The translations under genes and the position numbers were made by a program. Below the pieces are notes generated by a model. It saw nothing but the letters and a program-made list of their open reading frames with translations. It did not search any database and had not been told where the DNA came from. Of a DNA stretch of 64,000 nucleotides, positions 47,443 through 57,015 are shown in pieces. Origin of the DNA: Brenneria izbisi (GTDB taxonomy: Bacteria; Pseudomonadota; Gammaproteobacteria; Enterobacterales; Enterobacteriaceae); NCBI RefSeq assembly GCF_025840185.1, contig NZ_JAMPJU010000004.1, forward strand, positions 62,001 through 126,000. Direction: 5' to 3'. Every line of letters starts with the position of its first letter. The first letter of the stretch is position 1.

Positions 47443-47529
47443 GCGAAGGTGGCGGAATTGGTAGACGCGCTAGCTTCAGGTGTTAGTGCCTTAACGGGCG
47501 TGAGGGTTCAAGTCCCTCTCTTCGCACCA
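47443..47529 (+). tRNA. tRNA-Leu (CAG), copy 3
   Basis: It is the same as copy 1 over its 87 bases as far as I can read, with anticodon CAG and encoded CCA. Spacers between the three tRNAs are 67 and 64 bases and are unrelated in sequence. No clear terminator follows. Confidence 0.97.
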
Positions 47530-47575
47530 ATCCTTTCTTGATGTTTCCTGCTTTGATGCTATTTTCTTGCTGATG

Positions 47576-47812
47576 TTATCCCAGCGTGTTGAACATAATC
47601 GATACCACCGCCAGTCCGCCTGACAGCGCCACGCATGATGGCAGTAACAGATAGTGTCGCAAACGCTGATGAAACAGCATGAGCAGAGTTGCCAGCAAAG
47701 CGATGGCGATAATCAATTTAAGATGTAGCAGATTGAGACCCTGCATCGCCAGTAATAGCATGATCGCGCAGGGCAGTAATACGCCCCAGGCGCTGGACAG
47801 ATGCTTTCCCAT
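47576..47812 (-). CDS. yjjZ: DUF1435 membrane protein YjjZ
   Basis: Small inner-membrane protein, 78 residues, with three hydrophobic segments; AWGVLLPCAIMLLLA and LRHYLLLPSCVALSGG are the recognisable family segments. In E. coli yjjZ lies between fhuF and the leu tRNAs and is part of the Fur regulon; the function is unknown. I prefer the start at 47812 (MGKHLSSAWGV) because it gives the family length and follows GGGGAG; an ATG at 47863 would add 17 residues. A Fur-box-like sequence is just upstream. Confidence 0.8.
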   Translation of the reverse strand: MGKHLSSAWGVLLPCAIMLLLAMQGLNLLHLKLIIAIALLATLLMLFHQRLRHYLLLPSCVALSGGLAVVSIMFNTLG

Positions 47813-47883
47813 ACACCCGCTTACTCCCCGCAATCCGCACGCGGTAATCATTGCTGTCAGCATTTTTTATCACCGCCAAACAT

Positions 47884-47902
47884 GATAATGATAACCAATA
47901 TC
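47884..47902 (-). promoter_or_regulatory. Fur box upstream of yjjZ
   Basis: GATAATGATAACCAATATC matches 17 of 19 positions of the consensus Fur box. It lies 71 bases before the preferred yjjZ start, in the position for repression by iron-loaded Fur. The match is read directly; control is inferred from the E. coli homologue. Confidence 0.75.
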
Positions 47903-47984
47903 ATATAAGAATTTATATCAATTACCAGTTTTTTGGCGCACACGCCTAGGCGTTGTAGGAGCGGCAATGGTCGACATTGTGACC

Positions 47985-48878
47985 TCAATGGTGCCGTAAC
48001 TGTCCACGCAGCAGGGCGATCATGTTCTGAACGGCAGGGGAGCGCTCGTGCTTGCGCCAGATAACCGCGATTTGCGTCGTGATGTGCGGCAAGTCAATTT
48101 CATGGTAGGTGACGTTATCGGCTTTGATGCAGGATAGCGAGGCGGGGACGATGGTTACGCCAAATCCTGCCGCTACCATACCAATCGTCGCGGGTAGCTG
48201 AGGCGCGAACTGACTAAGTTTCGGCTCATAGCCGGACAGATAGCAGGAGCGGATGATCATATCGTGCAATCCCGGACAGACATCGCGCGGAAAAATGATC
48301 AGCGGTTCCTGTCGCAGTTCGCTCAACTGAATGCGTTTTTTCCTGCCCAACACATGATTTGCCGGTAGTACCAACTGCATCGACTCTTCCGTCAGAATTT
48401 CACCATTCACATCGTCGCCCACATTGCATGGCAGACGCAGAAAAGCCAGATCAATGTTTCTGTCATGCAGTTCCGTCAGTAACGTGGGGGCGTTGTCCTC
48501 CTGCGGCATGGCCAGTACGTTCGGATAGCGATGCTGGTAGGCATACAGCAACGCCAGCACCGCCGGATGGAAAGACGCTGACGAGGAAAAGCCCACATTA
48601 AAACTGCCTTTCTCGCCACGGGCAATGCTTTTGGCTTTGTCGAGCGCCATATCCGTCTGTTGCAGGATCTGGCGTGCGTCTTTATATAGCGCTTTGCCCG
48701 CCTCGGTCATTTCCACGCCGCGCGTCAGCCTTTTAAACAGCGGCGTGCCGATCTCCTGTTCAAACTTTTTAATCTGCTGGCTCAGCGGCGGTTGCGAAAT
48801 GCCCAGCTTTTCCGCGGCTCGGGTGAAATGTCTGGCTTCGGCGACGGCGACAAAATAACGCAAATAACGTAGTTCCAT
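47985..48878 (-). CDS. budR: LysR-family regulator of the acetoin genes
   Basis: A 297-residue LysR protein with HTH at 1-60 (ELRYLRYFVAVAEARHFTRA, then LSQQIKKFEQEIGTPLFKRL) and an effector domain thereafter (GSFNVGFSSSASFHP). It is divergent to budA, the arrangement of budR/alsR regulators, which respond to acetate and activate the operon. Function is assigned by context and family resemblance; other LysR proteins share the fold. RBS GAGCCTGG is weak. A palindrome lies in the 128-base gap. Confidence 0.82.
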   Translation of the reverse strand: MELRYLRYFVAVAEARHFTRAAEKLGISQPPLSQQIKKFEQEIGTPLFKRLTRGVEMTEAGKALYKDARQILQQTDMALDKAKSIARGEKGSFNVGFSSSASFHPAVLALLYAYQHRYPNVLAMPQEDNAPTLLTELHDRNIDLAFLRLPCNVGDDVNGEILTEESMQLVLPANHVLGRKKRIQLSELRQEPLIIFPRDVCPGLHDMIIRSCYLSGYEPKLSQFAPQLPATIGMVAAGFGVTIVPASLSCIKADNVTYHEIDLPHITTQIAVIWRKHERSPAVQNMIALLRGQLRHH

Positions 48879-48913
48879 TTACCAGGCTCCATATTTTTTA
48901 GATCTCGAAATAA

Positions 48914-48929
48914 CAATATTTACATATTG
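48914..48929. promoter_or_regulatory. Palindrome between budR and budA
   Basis: CAATAT (48914-48919), spacer TTAC, ATATTG (48924-48929): a perfect 6-bp dyad of LysR T-N11-A type, about 35 bases upstream of budR and 78 bases before budA. It is a candidate BudR recognition site. Confidence 0.5.
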
Positions 48930-49006
48930 GAATTTTGTACATTTCCGCGTCAATCTTAAAAAAAAGTTAGAAAAATTTAAGTAATAAACCACGCAAGAGA
49001 GGAGAT

Positions 49007-49789
49007 ATGCAAGAGAATATGGACGGAGATCCCTGTGTGCTGGAGATCGCGGATTATGCATTAACCCACCAGTGCCAGCATCCAGAGTGCGTTATCTATC
49101 AGGTGTCGTTGATGAGCGGGCTTATCAACGGCGTATATGAAGGCAACCGGACCATCGCCGAACTGCTGCAACATGGCGATTTTGGATTAGGAACATTTAA
49201 CAATCTGGATGGGGAATTGGTCGCCCTCAATAGCCAGATTTTCCAGTTGCGCGCCGATGGCAGCGCGCGCATGGCGCGTCCGGAGCAGAAGACGCCGTTC
49301 GCCGTCATGACGTTCTTTCGTCCGACGGAGCAAATCCGCTTCGACAAGCCTATTGATCGCGACAACCTGCACCAGAAAATCGACGAGCGGATCGACACGG
49401 ACAATCTCTTTTGCGCCCTGCGGATAAATGGCGATTTTCGTTACGTGGAAACCCGTACTGTGCCACGGCAGGAGCGGCCCTATAAACCGATGCAGGAAGC
49501 GATTGCCAGCCAGCCGACTTTCCATTTTGCACACTGTCGCGGCAGCGTAATCGGTTTCCGCAGTCCCGCCTATACCCAGGGAATCAATGTTGCCGGTTAC
49601 CATGAACACTTCATTACCGACGATCGCAAAGGCGGCGGACACATCCTTGATTATGAAATGGAAAAAGGGATTTTGACATTTGGCGTGATTGCCAAATTGA
49701 TTATCGACCTACCGCTGGATCGGGATTTTCTCAATGCCGATCTGTCATCTGAAAATCTCAATAGCGTTATCCAGTCAGTGGAAAGTTAA
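49007..49789 (+). CDS. budA: Alpha-acetolactate decarboxylase
   Basis: Converts acetolactate to acetoin in the neutral (butanediol) fermentation. The 260 residues match AldC/BudA. The zinc-binding His cluster is visible in [13 protein letters not shown] and [16 protein letters not shown], followed by [10 protein letters not shown] strong ribosome-binding site GAGAGGAG precedes the ATG. It is cotranscribed with budB, which starts 35 bases after. Confidence 0.95.
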   Translation: MQENMDGDPCVLEIADYALTHQCQHPECVIYQVSLMSGLINGVYEGNRTIAELLQHGDFGLGTFNNLDGELVALNSQIFQLRADGSARMARPEQKTPFAVMTFFRPTEQIRFDKPIDRDNLHQKIDERIDTDNLFCALRINGDFRYVETRTVPRQERPYKPMQEAIASQPTFHFAHCRGSVIGFRSPAYTQGINVAGYHEHFITDDRKGGGHILDYEMEKGILTFGVIAKLIIDLPLDRDFLNADLSSENLNSVIQSVES

Positions 49790-49824
49790 TTGGCCAGTGG
49801 TCGTTATTTCATCGGAGTCATATT

Positions 49825-51504
49825 ATGGAAAAATCAATCGAGCGATGCAGTTGGGACTGTGGTGCTTCTCTGATTGTGAAACATCTGGAACAACAGGGCG
49901 TTAAACATATCTTTGGCATCCCCGGCGCCAAAATCGACCGCGTTTTTGATGCGCTGGAGGATTCCCCGATCCAGACCATTCCGGTTCGCCATGAGGCAAA
50001 CGGCGCTTTTATGGCGGCGGCGATAGGGCGTCTGACCGGCAAAGCCGGTGTAACGCTGGTCACCTCCGGGCCGGGATGTTCCAATCTGGTTACCGGACTG
50101 GCGACGGCAACATCGGAAGGGGATGCGGTGGTGGCGCTGGGCGGCGCGGTCAAACGGGCGGACAAGTACAAGTTGACGCACCAGAGCTTGGATACCGTCA
50201 GCCTGTTTAAGCCGGTGACCAAGTTCAGCGCGGAAATCATCGCGTCATCCGCCATTTCTGAGGTGCTGGCCAATGCTTTCCGCGCGGCGGAACTGGGACG
50301 TCCCGGCGCCGCGTTCATCAGCTTGCCGCAGGATATTATCAACGAACCGGTGGTCAGTCAGGTATTGGTTTGTCCGACACTGCCGATGCTCAATGGCGCG
50401 CCGCATCATGATATTGTCGAGGCGTCCCGCCTGTTGCGTCAGGCGAAAAATCCGGTTTTGTTGCTTGGGTTGATGGCGAGTCAGCCGGAGAATGCCGAGG
50501 CGCTGCGGCGTTTTTTACACCACAGCCGTTTGCCGGTAACCAGCACCTATCAGGCAGCCGGGGTTATCGATCAGGCGCATTTCGACCATTTTGCCGGACG
50601 GATTGGGCTGTTCAACAATCAGGCGGGCGACAAACTGTTGCAGCAGGCGGATTTGATTATCACTGTGGGTTACAGTCCGGTGGAATATGATCCTATGCTA
50701 TGGAACAGCGGCAAGGCGACGCTGGTGCACATTGACGTGTTGCGCGCCGAGATTGACAGCGCCTATCGGCCTGATTATGAGTTGCTCGGCAATATCGCCC
50801 TGACCATTGATGCGCTCAGCGCGTGTATCGACACGCCGCTGCCGCTCTCTTCCCAGACACTGGCGGTGTTGGAAGAGCGTTGTCGTCAGCGCCACGATCT
50901 AAGCACGCGGGCGATCGACATGGGCGGGTTTGCAATCCATCCGTTGCGTCTGGTCAGGGTCATGCAGGATATCGTCAATAATGACGTGACGCTGTGTGTG
51001 GATATGGGCAGCTTCCACATTTGGCTGGCGCGTTATCTGTACAGCTTTCGCGCCCGTCAGATCCTGATGACCAACGGGCAGCAAACTATGGGCGTCGCGC
51101 TGCCCTGGGCGATTGCCGCCTCACTGGTGCAACCCGGCAGGAAAATCGTGTCGGTTTCCGGCGACGGCGGATTTATGCAGTCGAGTATGGAACTGGAAAC
51201 CGCCGTGCGCCTGAACAGTAACCTGATGCATATTATCTGGGTGGATAACGCCTACAATATGGTGGAAATGCAGGAGCAGAAAAAATATCACCGCGCATCG
51301 GGGGTCAGGTTTGGCCCGATCGATTTCAAAGCCTATGCGGAAGCGTTCGGCGCCAGAGGGTTTGCGGTGGAAAGCGCCGATGAACTGGTCAGCAAGTTGC
51401 ATCAGGCGATGGACGTGAATGGACCGTCGGTGATCGCGATACCGGTGGACTATTCTGATAACCATTGGCTGATGGAGAACCTGAATATCAGTATGTTGAT
51501 ATGA
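49825..51504 (+). CDS. budB: Acetolactate synthase, catabolic
   Basis: ThDP-dependent enzyme joining two pyruvate to acetolactate. The 559 residues match AlsS/BudB, which needs no FAD and no regulatory subunit. The catalytic Glu lies in [20 protein letters not shown]. Central domain and ThDP domain follow, with the Mg-binding [21 protein letters not shown] segment. No butanediol dehydrogenase (budC) follows, so acetoin may be the product here or budC lies elsewhere. Confidence 0.96.
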   Translation: MEKSIERCSWDCGASLIVKHLEQQGVKHIFGIPGAKIDRVFDALEDSPIQTIPVRHEANGAFMAAAIGRLTGKAGVTLVTSGPGCSNLVTGLATATSEGDAVVALGGAVKRADKYKLTHQSLDTVSLFKPVTKFSAEIIASSAISEVLANAFRAAELGRPGAAFISLPQDIINEPVVSQVLVCPTLPMLNGAPHHDIVEASRLLRQAKNPVLLLGLMASQPENAEALRRFLHHSRLPVTSTYQAAGVIDQAHFDHFAGRIGLFNNQAGDKLLQQADLIITVGYSPVEYDPMLWNSGKATLVHIDVLRAEIDSAYRPDYELLGNIALTIDALSACIDTPLPLSSQTLAVLEERCRQRHDLSTRAIDMGGFAIHPLRLVRVMQDIVNNDVTLCVDMGSFHIWLARYLYSFRARQILMTNGQQTMGVALPWAIAASLVQPGRKIVSVSGDGGFMQSSMELETAVRLNSNLMHIIWVDNAYNMVEMQEQKKYHRASGVRFGPIDFKAYAEAFGARGFAVESADELVSKLHQAMDVNGPSVIAIPVDYSDNHWLMENLNISMLI

Positions 51505-51563
51505 ATATGCGCCGGTAACCGGGCGAGGCGGGATTTGTTATCGCAAATGAATATAAGTAGTAT

Positions 51564-51578
51564 TGCTAATCGTTATCA
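51564..51578 (+). promoter_or_regulatory. Fur box upstream of fhuF
   Basis: TGCTAATCGTTATCA, read on the minus strand as TGATAAC-G-ATTAGCA, matches the 7-1-7 Fur consensus TGATAAT-N-ATTATCA at 12 of 14 positions. It lies 41 bases before fhuF, in promoter position, and agrees with Fur control of fhuF in E. coli. Confidence 0.7.
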
Positions 51579-51618
51579 TTTCGTTTAGCGGAACATTTTC
51601 TTATGCCGATATTTTCTT

Positions 51619-52407
51619 ATGCCCATAGCTAAAAATATCACCCGCCTTGCGCAACCGGCGGTCTTTCCCGCCGGTGATCGGCAATTGGCGGATGCATTGC
51701 ATGCTATCCTGCGCCAGTATCGTCCTGATTGCCTTGATACGATCAAATTTGGCGAAGCGCCGCCGCCAGACGCCGTTACGCTGGCGGAATGGTCGCGGCC
51801 CGTGGTGTTTCGTCAGTTGCTGCAACGCTATGGCGATGAGTTATACCGGGCCTGCCCCGATCAGGCGCGCGAGGAAAAGCCGCTGCAATCGTTGTGGGCG
51901 CAGTGGTATGTCGGGCTAGTGGTTCCGCCATTGATGCTCGTGCTGCTCAAGCACACGGCGGCGCTGGATTGCTCATGGGCGCGCATTTACGTTGAGTTTC
52001 ATCCTACCGGTCGTCCGGCGGCGTTTTATATCGCTACGCAGGTTGCCGCTGATATCGGCCCGTCGCCACACCAGCGGCTGGAAATGTTGTTGCATCAGCA
52101 CCTCATCCCGGTGGTGACGGCGCTGGATGGTTTTGGCGCGCTGAACGGCAAATTGGTGTGGAACAATACCGGTTACCTGATGCACTGGTTTTTGGGGGAA
52201 CTGGCGGCGTGTCTGCCGCAGGATGTGCTTACCGATGTGCAAAACCATCTGTTCTTTTCTCCTTCGCTGCTTGATGGCGGCGACAACCCGCTTTATCGCA
52301 CGGTGATCCCGCGCGGGGGGATTATTCAGCGCCGCAGTTGCTGCCAGCGCTATCGCATCCCCGGCGTGGAAAAATGTCTGAACTGTACGCTCAATACGGC
52401 GGGATAA
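51619..52407 (+). CDS. fhuF: Ferric siderophore reductase FhuF-like
   Basis: [2Fe-2S] protein that reduces ferric iron in hydroxamate siderophores in the cytoplasm. It has 262 residues, as in E. coli. The C-terminal cluster motif is present: C-C-x10-C-x2-C in RRSCCQRYRIPGVEKC followed by LNC. The ARIYVEFHPTGRPAAFY region is also family-like. The ATG at 51619 has no good Shine-Dalgarno; an upstream ATG at 51603, in another frame, opens a 9-codon frame overlapping the start. A Fur box precedes it. Confidence 0.9.
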   Translation: MPIAKNITRLAQPAVFPAGDRQLADALHAILRQYRPDCLDTIKFGEAPPPDAVTLAEWSRPVVFRQLLQRYGDELYRACPDQAREEKPLQSLWAQWYVGLVVPPLMLVLLKHTAALDCSWARIYVEFHPTGRPAAFYIATQVAADIGPSPHQRLEMLLHQHLIPVVTALDGFGALNGKLVWNNTGYLMHWFLGELAACLPQDVLTDVQNHLFFSPSLLDGGDNPLYRTVIPRGGIIQRRSCCQRYRIPGVEKCLNCTLNTAG

Positions 52408-52545
52408 CACGAGCGATCTTTCCGGCACGGTCAATGTCTGGCATCCTCACCGGGGTGTCTTTTTGCTATGATCCTGATTTCTCTGTGGGCGAAAGGACAC
52501 GATAAAAGGGCGGCTTTCGTCAGGGACTTGAAACGGAAAATCAAC

Positions 52546-54012
52546 ATGATGCTCAAATCTGTCAGGCGGGTGATCAAACGGGTTGTCATTCTTTTTGCTG
52601 TGGTGGCGCTGACGCTGCTGGCGATCCGGGTTTACGATACCCAGAGCGGCCCGCCGCTGGCGCTCTGGCACACCTATGTCCCTGATGAGCTTTCAGCGGA
52701 TGAGTTGGATAACGCGGATTGGGCGGCGTATCTGCGGGCGGAAAAACGCCTGTTTCAGCAGGTGAATCAGCATGTGACGCAGGCGCTGGACGCGGATGAG
52801 CAACGGCCCATTAACCGCTATTTTTCCGGCAGCCCGGTTTATCCGGGGAAATTCCAACATGACTGGAACCGTTCTTATAAACTGATGCCGGATGGCGCGC
52901 CGAAAGGCGCGGTGGTGCTGTTGCATGGCTTAACCGATGCGCCTTATAGCCTGCGGCATGTCGCCGAGCGTTATCGTCAGCGCGGTTTTGTGGTGGTGGG
53001 GATCCGTTTACCGGCGCACGGTACGGTGCCGGGCGCCCTGACGGATGTTCGTTGGCAGGATTGGCTGGCCGCGACGCGGCTGGCGGTGCGTGAAGCGGGG
53101 CGTTATATTGGCGCGGCGTCAGGCCGCGTTTTGCCGCTGCACATTGTCGGCTTTTCCAATGGCGGCGCGCTGGCGCTGAAATATGCGCTGGATGCGTTGG
53201 ATGACACGACGCTGGCTCGCCCGGATCAACTGATCCTGATTTCACCGATGATCGGCATTACCAGCTACGCCCGTTTTGCCGGTTTAGCCGGGCTGCCGGC
53301 AATTTTCCCGCCGTTCGCCAAATCCGCCTGGCTGGGGATTTTGCCGGAGTTTAACCCGTTCAAATACAATTCATTTCCGGTGAATGGCGCACGCCAGTCA
53401 TGGCTATTGACGCACGAACTGCAACGGCAACTGACCCGCAAAGCACAACGTCAGGCGCTGGCTGAACTGCCGCCGGTGCTGACGTTTCAATCGGTGATGG
53501 ATTTTACCGTCAGCACCAGAGCGGTTATTACGGCGTTTTATGATTTATTGCCTGCTAACGGCAGCCAACTGGTGCTGTTTGATGTCAATCGCACTATCAG
53601 TTTTGGCTTGTTATTACGCGACTCCGCCAATAACGCCATCAGCCACTTGCTGCCTCCGGCTCCTCGCCGCTACGACACCACGGTGATTACCAACGCTTCG
53701 CCCGACAGCGCGCAAGCCATCGCGTTTGATGTCGCCGCCGGCATGACGCGGGAACGTTCCCGTGATTTAGCGATTGATTATCCGCCGGATGTTTATTCAC
53801 TGTCGCATATCGCGCTGCCTTTTCCCGATTCGGACGCGCTGTACGGGCGTTTTTCGCAAAATCCCCATGAGTTTGGTTTGCCATTGGGGATGATTGCCGC
53901 CCGCGGCGAGCGTTCAGCGCTGGTGGTTGATCTGGATACATTGTTGCGTCTCTCCTCCAACCCGTTTTTTCCTTATCTGATACAGCGTATCGAAGAAAAA
54001 ATTCCGCAATAG
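52546..54012 (+). CDS. Membrane-anchored alpha/beta hydrolase
   Basis: A 488-residue protein: one N-terminal membrane segment (about 14-32, VVILFAVVALTLLAIRVY after basic residues), then an alpha/beta-hydrolase domain. The oxyanion strand is VVLLHGLTDAPYS, the nucleophile elbow GFSNGG, and a late His is in SLSHIALPF. The catalytic domain would face the periplasm. Two ATGs at 52546 and 52549 are preferred over an ATG at 52468, because the extra 26 residues lie before the membrane anchor. An esterase/lysophospholipase role is likely; substrate unknown. It converges on the Tad locus. Confidence 0.82.
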   Translation: MMLKSVRRVIKRVVILFAVVALTLLAIRVYDTQSGPPLALWHTYVPDELSADELDNADWAAYLRAEKRLFQQVNQHVTQALDADEQRPINRYFSGSPVYPGKFQHDWNRSYKLMPDGAPKGAVVLLHGLTDAPYSLRHVAERYRQRGFVVVGIRLPAHGTVPGALTDVRWQDWLAATRLAVREAGRYIGAASGRVLPLHIVGFSNGGALALKYALDALDDTTLARPDQLILISPMIGITSYARFAGLAGLPAIFPPFAKSAWLGILPEFNPFKYNSFPVNGARQSWLLTHELQRQLTRKAQRQALAELPPVLTFQSVMDFTVSTRAVITAFYDLLPANGSQLVLFDVNRTISFGLLLRDSANNAISHLLPPAPRRYDTTVITNASPDSAQAIAFDVAAGMTRERSRDLAIDYPPDVYSLSHIALPFPDSDALYGRFSQNPHEFGLPLGMIAARGERSALVVDLDTLLRLSSNPFFPYLIQRIEEKIPQ

Positions 54013-54091
54013 CCAGCGTTTTTCGTCCACCTCCGTCCGTCCTTGAGTCGCCAGGGCGGAGGAAACGGCACCGGTACCCTGGCTGACGGGG

Positions 54092-55894
54092 TTATTCAAT
54101 CAGACGCAGTTCAGTCAATGAGTTGGCAATGCTGGAGAAGGCGGTGGGGAGATCGTTGACATTGGTGGCGTCGAAATAATAACCGCCCTGCACGCCGCTG
54201 GAGCACGTCTGCATCAGCGACTTGGTTCTGTCATTGATGCCGTCGCCCAGAACCACCGTATAGATCATGATATTTTGGCGCTTGATGTTTTCACACAGAT
54301 CGGCGGTGAGTTTATTCAGCGTCTGATTACCTACCTGCCAGTCCTGCCTATTATTGCGTCCCTGATACAATTTTCCATAGGGAACGATGGCTGTCGAATT
54401 GTTATTCATCTCCTGCTCACTGCCGACTCGCAGGGAACTGAAATCGGAGCTATTGGAAAAGTAACGATCCAGCAGATGCTTATCATTGCTGAAACCTGCC
54501 AGCGTATCCTGATAACTACCTGATTGTGTTTCATTGCCGCGGGTGAGTTGATAATTGATGGTGTAGCTGACGGCGATCGGCTCGGCGTCAATAGCGACGT
54601 CGTCATAATGGTTGCGGGTATTGTTCGGATCGAGCGGGTCCAGACCGTTATTGCCATCGGTGAGCAGTACAATAACTTTGATCAGACCGGGTGTCTCATC
54701 ACGCGGTTTTAAATCATCTCCCCAGCCTGAGTTTCCACGCCAGTTTGGATCCAGCATGCGCCACGACCACAACAGACCCAGCGGAATGATGGTTCGGCCA
54801 TCAATACTCAAATCAGTAATTTTCTCTTTCAGTCTGGCGGCCTCGTTGTTCAGGAACGCCATCGCACGGCTGGAAGAACAGTTGGTATTGCTGTTGCCAT
54901 ATTGTATATAGCGTGACGGAAAGGCAAACCGCGCCACGAGCGTGTCGCCGACCTGTCGGGTATCGATAATCCGCTCGCTGCTGACGGAGAGGAGTTTAAT
55001 CTCGTCACTTTTCCTGCCCAGTTTTTCCGCCATCTTCTCTGGGGTGAAGGTTTTCGTACCCCATGTCATCAGAGGCGTAAACCGTCCCGGCAACCCCGGC
55101 TCGGCTTTGAATGCGCCATCATAAGGCTCTAGCACGCAGCCATCCCAAACGCTGCCGGATTGAATGTAAGGATACTGTTGCGCCTCGGTATTCAGCCAGT
55201 AGCGTCTTTCATCGTTTTCATTGCCCACATACACGGTATCGGCAAACGGAACGATGCCGATAAATGTCTTGTCCAACTTGCCGCTGTTATCCGCCGCGCC
55301 GAGCACCTTATCCACCAGATCCGCGGACGCTTTTTTTAAGGTTTCAATTTTATTGCCTCTCATTGAACCGGTATGGTCGAGCGCCAGCACCATTTCAATA
55401 TCGCTGCGGGTACGGCGCACCGCTTTGTTTTCGGCGTACAGTCTGAAAGCGGTTTGATTCAGATAACCGGTGATCAGCAACGGCAGCGTACCGCTGGCGG
55501 TCATATGCACCAGTTGTCCGGTTGCCTGACTCTGATCGTTGCTTTCCTCGCTGTAGTCGATGCTCACGTCGTCTTCCGCGATGGTACTGCCGAGAAAATT
55601 TTTCGGCATGTTGCTGTAAAAATAACTTATGGCATCCTGACGCCAGGCGGATTCGGCCTCAGCGCTCGCATTGGGTGTAAAATGGTCCAGATTGCGCCCA
55701 GCCGACAGCACCGTAATGTCCAGCGCATTTTGCAGTTTGCTTTGCGCCATATTGTAACGGATAAAGTCGATGGCGCTCAGCAGCGCCAGCGTGATGACAG
55801 GGAAGCAGATCAGGTAGGTGAGCGCGGCGGCGCCCCGCTGGTCGCGGCGCAGTTTCCGCCCTATTTGTCGTAATGTGGCCATCTTTGGTGTCAT
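54092..55894 (-). CDS. tadG: Tad pilus protein TadG, with VWA domain
   Basis: A 600-residue minor-pilin-type protein. Residues 18-45 form the class III prepilin-like membrane helix preceded by RRDQRGAAALTYLI. A von Willebrand A domain begins near residue 165 with the metal-adhesion motif DHTGSMRG, with a later T-x4-D type LLTDGNNG near residue 405. It ends the locus as transcribed. VWA-bearing TadG variants are thought to work in pilus assembly or adhesion. It follows tadF after 3 bases. Confidence 0.88.
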   Translation of the reverse strand: MTPKMATLRQIGRKLRRDQRGAAALTYLICFPVITLALLSAIDFIRYNMAQSKLQNALDITVLSAGRNLDHFTPNASAEAESAWRQDAISYFYSNMPKNFLGSTIAEDDVSIDYSEESNDQSQATGQLVHMTASGTLPLLITGYLNQTAFRLYAENKAVRRTRSDIEMVLALDHTGSMRGNKIETLKKASADLVDKVLGAADNSGKLDKTFIGIVPFADTVYVGNENDERRYWLNTEAQQYPYIQSGSVWDGCVLEPYDGAFKAEPGLPGRFTPLMTWGTKTFTPEKMAEKLGRKSDEIKLLSVSSERIIDTRQVGDTLVARFAFPSRYIQYGNSNTNCSSSRAMAFLNNEAARLKEKITDLSIDGRTIIPLGLLWSWRMLDPNWRGNSGWGDDLKPRDETPGLIKVIVLLTDGNNGLDPLDPNNTRNHYDDVAIDAEPIAVSYTINYQLTRGNETQSGSYQDTLAGFSNDKHLLDRYFSNSSDFSSLRVGSEQEMNNNSTAIVPYGKLYQGRNNRQDWQVGNQTLNKLTADLCENIKRQNIMIYTVVLGDGINDRTKSLMQTCSSGVQGGYYFDATNVNDLPTAFSSIANSLTELRLIE

Positions 55895-55897
55895 CCT

Positions 55898-56518
55898 TCA
55901 CTTGATGGGTAAGTCGCTAAACCGTGGCCGGTAGAAGGCGCGCGCCGTCAATTGCTGTTCCCCTCCCAATTCCTGCCAGAAGGCGGAAGTGAGCGTGAAT
56001 GGCGTGTAGCGATAAAACACCTCGACCACGATCGCCGAGTCATTGGCCGACGGCTGTGGGAAATTAGCGGGCGGTCGCAGTGTGGCGGCGACGGGATGCG
56101 TGTTTTGCTCGCCCTGATAAACTCTTTGCCATTCAGGTGTTGTCCGCCAGACGGCTGTCCCGGTACTGTCGGTATCCGTGGCGTACAGGCTGATGACCAT
56201 GCCGCCGTAGCGACGGTAATCAAGCGGCGTCATCAGATCCTGCGCGATGGTGTGGTAAGTGCAGATATCGTTTGCCAGGCGGCACTGCTGGTTATCGTTC
56301 AACTCGCGCTGCATGGACAGACTGTTTGCGATGGTGAACGCGGCGCGATCCACCACCGACGCGGTTCTGAAGTAGTGATACAGTTCCATGCTGCCGATGA
56401 CGATGAACACCGCCAGAGGGATGATCAACGCCGCTTCAATTGCCACCGCGCCTCGTCTGGCGAGCCAGAGGCGATTTTTTTTCAGGCGTAAACATAGGGT
56501 ACGTAGATGTTTTTTCAT
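55898..56518 (-). CDS. tadF: Tad pilus pseudopilin TadF
   Basis: A 206-residue pseudopilin. The N-terminal ARRGAVAIEAALIIPLAVFI (residues 20-39) has the Gly/Glu pattern of class III prepilins cut by TadV, with Glu+5-type residue. The rest is a periplasmic domain. The start overlaps the tadE stop by 4 bases. TadE and TadF are usually found in pairs and are needed for pilus biogenesis. The E/F designation follows gene order. Confidence 0.85.
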   Translation of the reverse strand: MKKHLRTLCLRLKKNRLWLARRGAVAIEAALIIPLAVFIVIGSMELYHYFRTASVVDRAAFTIANSLSMQRELNDNQQCRLANDICTYHTIAQDLMTPLDYRRYGGMVISLYATDTDSTGTAVWRTTPEWQRVYQGEQNTHPVAATLRPPANFPQPSANDSAIVVEVFYRYTPFTLTSAFWQELGGEQQLTARAFYRPRFSDLPIK

Positions 56519-57015
56519 GGTTCGTTCTGGATCAGAATGACGCGTTCAAAACGTATGCGATCACCGCCCAGCCAGGAAATCAAGCCGGTCATCCCTGGCC
56601 GGTAGAAACCTAGCCGATAGATCACCATATCCCCTCGCGCGCCGTCATCGCATTCCGGCTGATAATCGGCCTCCTCCCAATCGGGAAAGGGCGTATTATC
56701 GCCGGGCCGGTAGATTTTAACGTCGATATAAGATGGCCTGGCGGTACGAACCCAGGGCGAAAGCGTATCGTCCAGCACGGCTTGTACCGTCTGGCGGCAA
56801 TCGCCGTTGATGCCGATACGCCCCATGCGCGCAATCCGGTTGGCGGCGGTGTCCAACTGCGCGTCCGCCAGCATGATGAAAGTGACTTCGATGGTGACGA
56901 ACAGCACGGCGAACAGCAGCGGCGCGATCAGCGCATACTCCAGCGCGGCGATACCGCGTTGTCCGCGACGAAGGCGCCGACACCACTGGTGTCCATTAAG
57001 GCAACGCTTTAACAT
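56515..57015 (-). CDS. tadE: Tad pilus pseudopilin TadE
   Basis: A 166-residue pseudopilin with RRGQRGIAALEYALIAPLLF at residues 17-36, the prepilin cleavage and membrane helix pattern, then a periplasmic part with MLADAQLDTAANRIARMGR. It overlaps tadD by 20 bases and tadF by 4 bases, so the three are translationally coupled. Confidence 0.88.
   Translation of the reverse strand: MLKRCLNGHQWCRRLRRGQRGIAALEYALIAPLLFAVLFVTIEVTFIMLADAQLDTAANRIARMGRIGINGDCRQTVQAVLDDTLSPWVRTARPSYIDVKIYRPGDNTPFPDWEEADYQPECDDGARGDMVIYRLGFYRPGMTGLISWLGGDRIRFERVILIQNEP

Noticed and set aside
55373-55873. 166-codon plus-strand frame opposite tadG
   Set aside because: Antisense to an intact tadG with the expected TadG membrane helix and VWA motif; no own motif.
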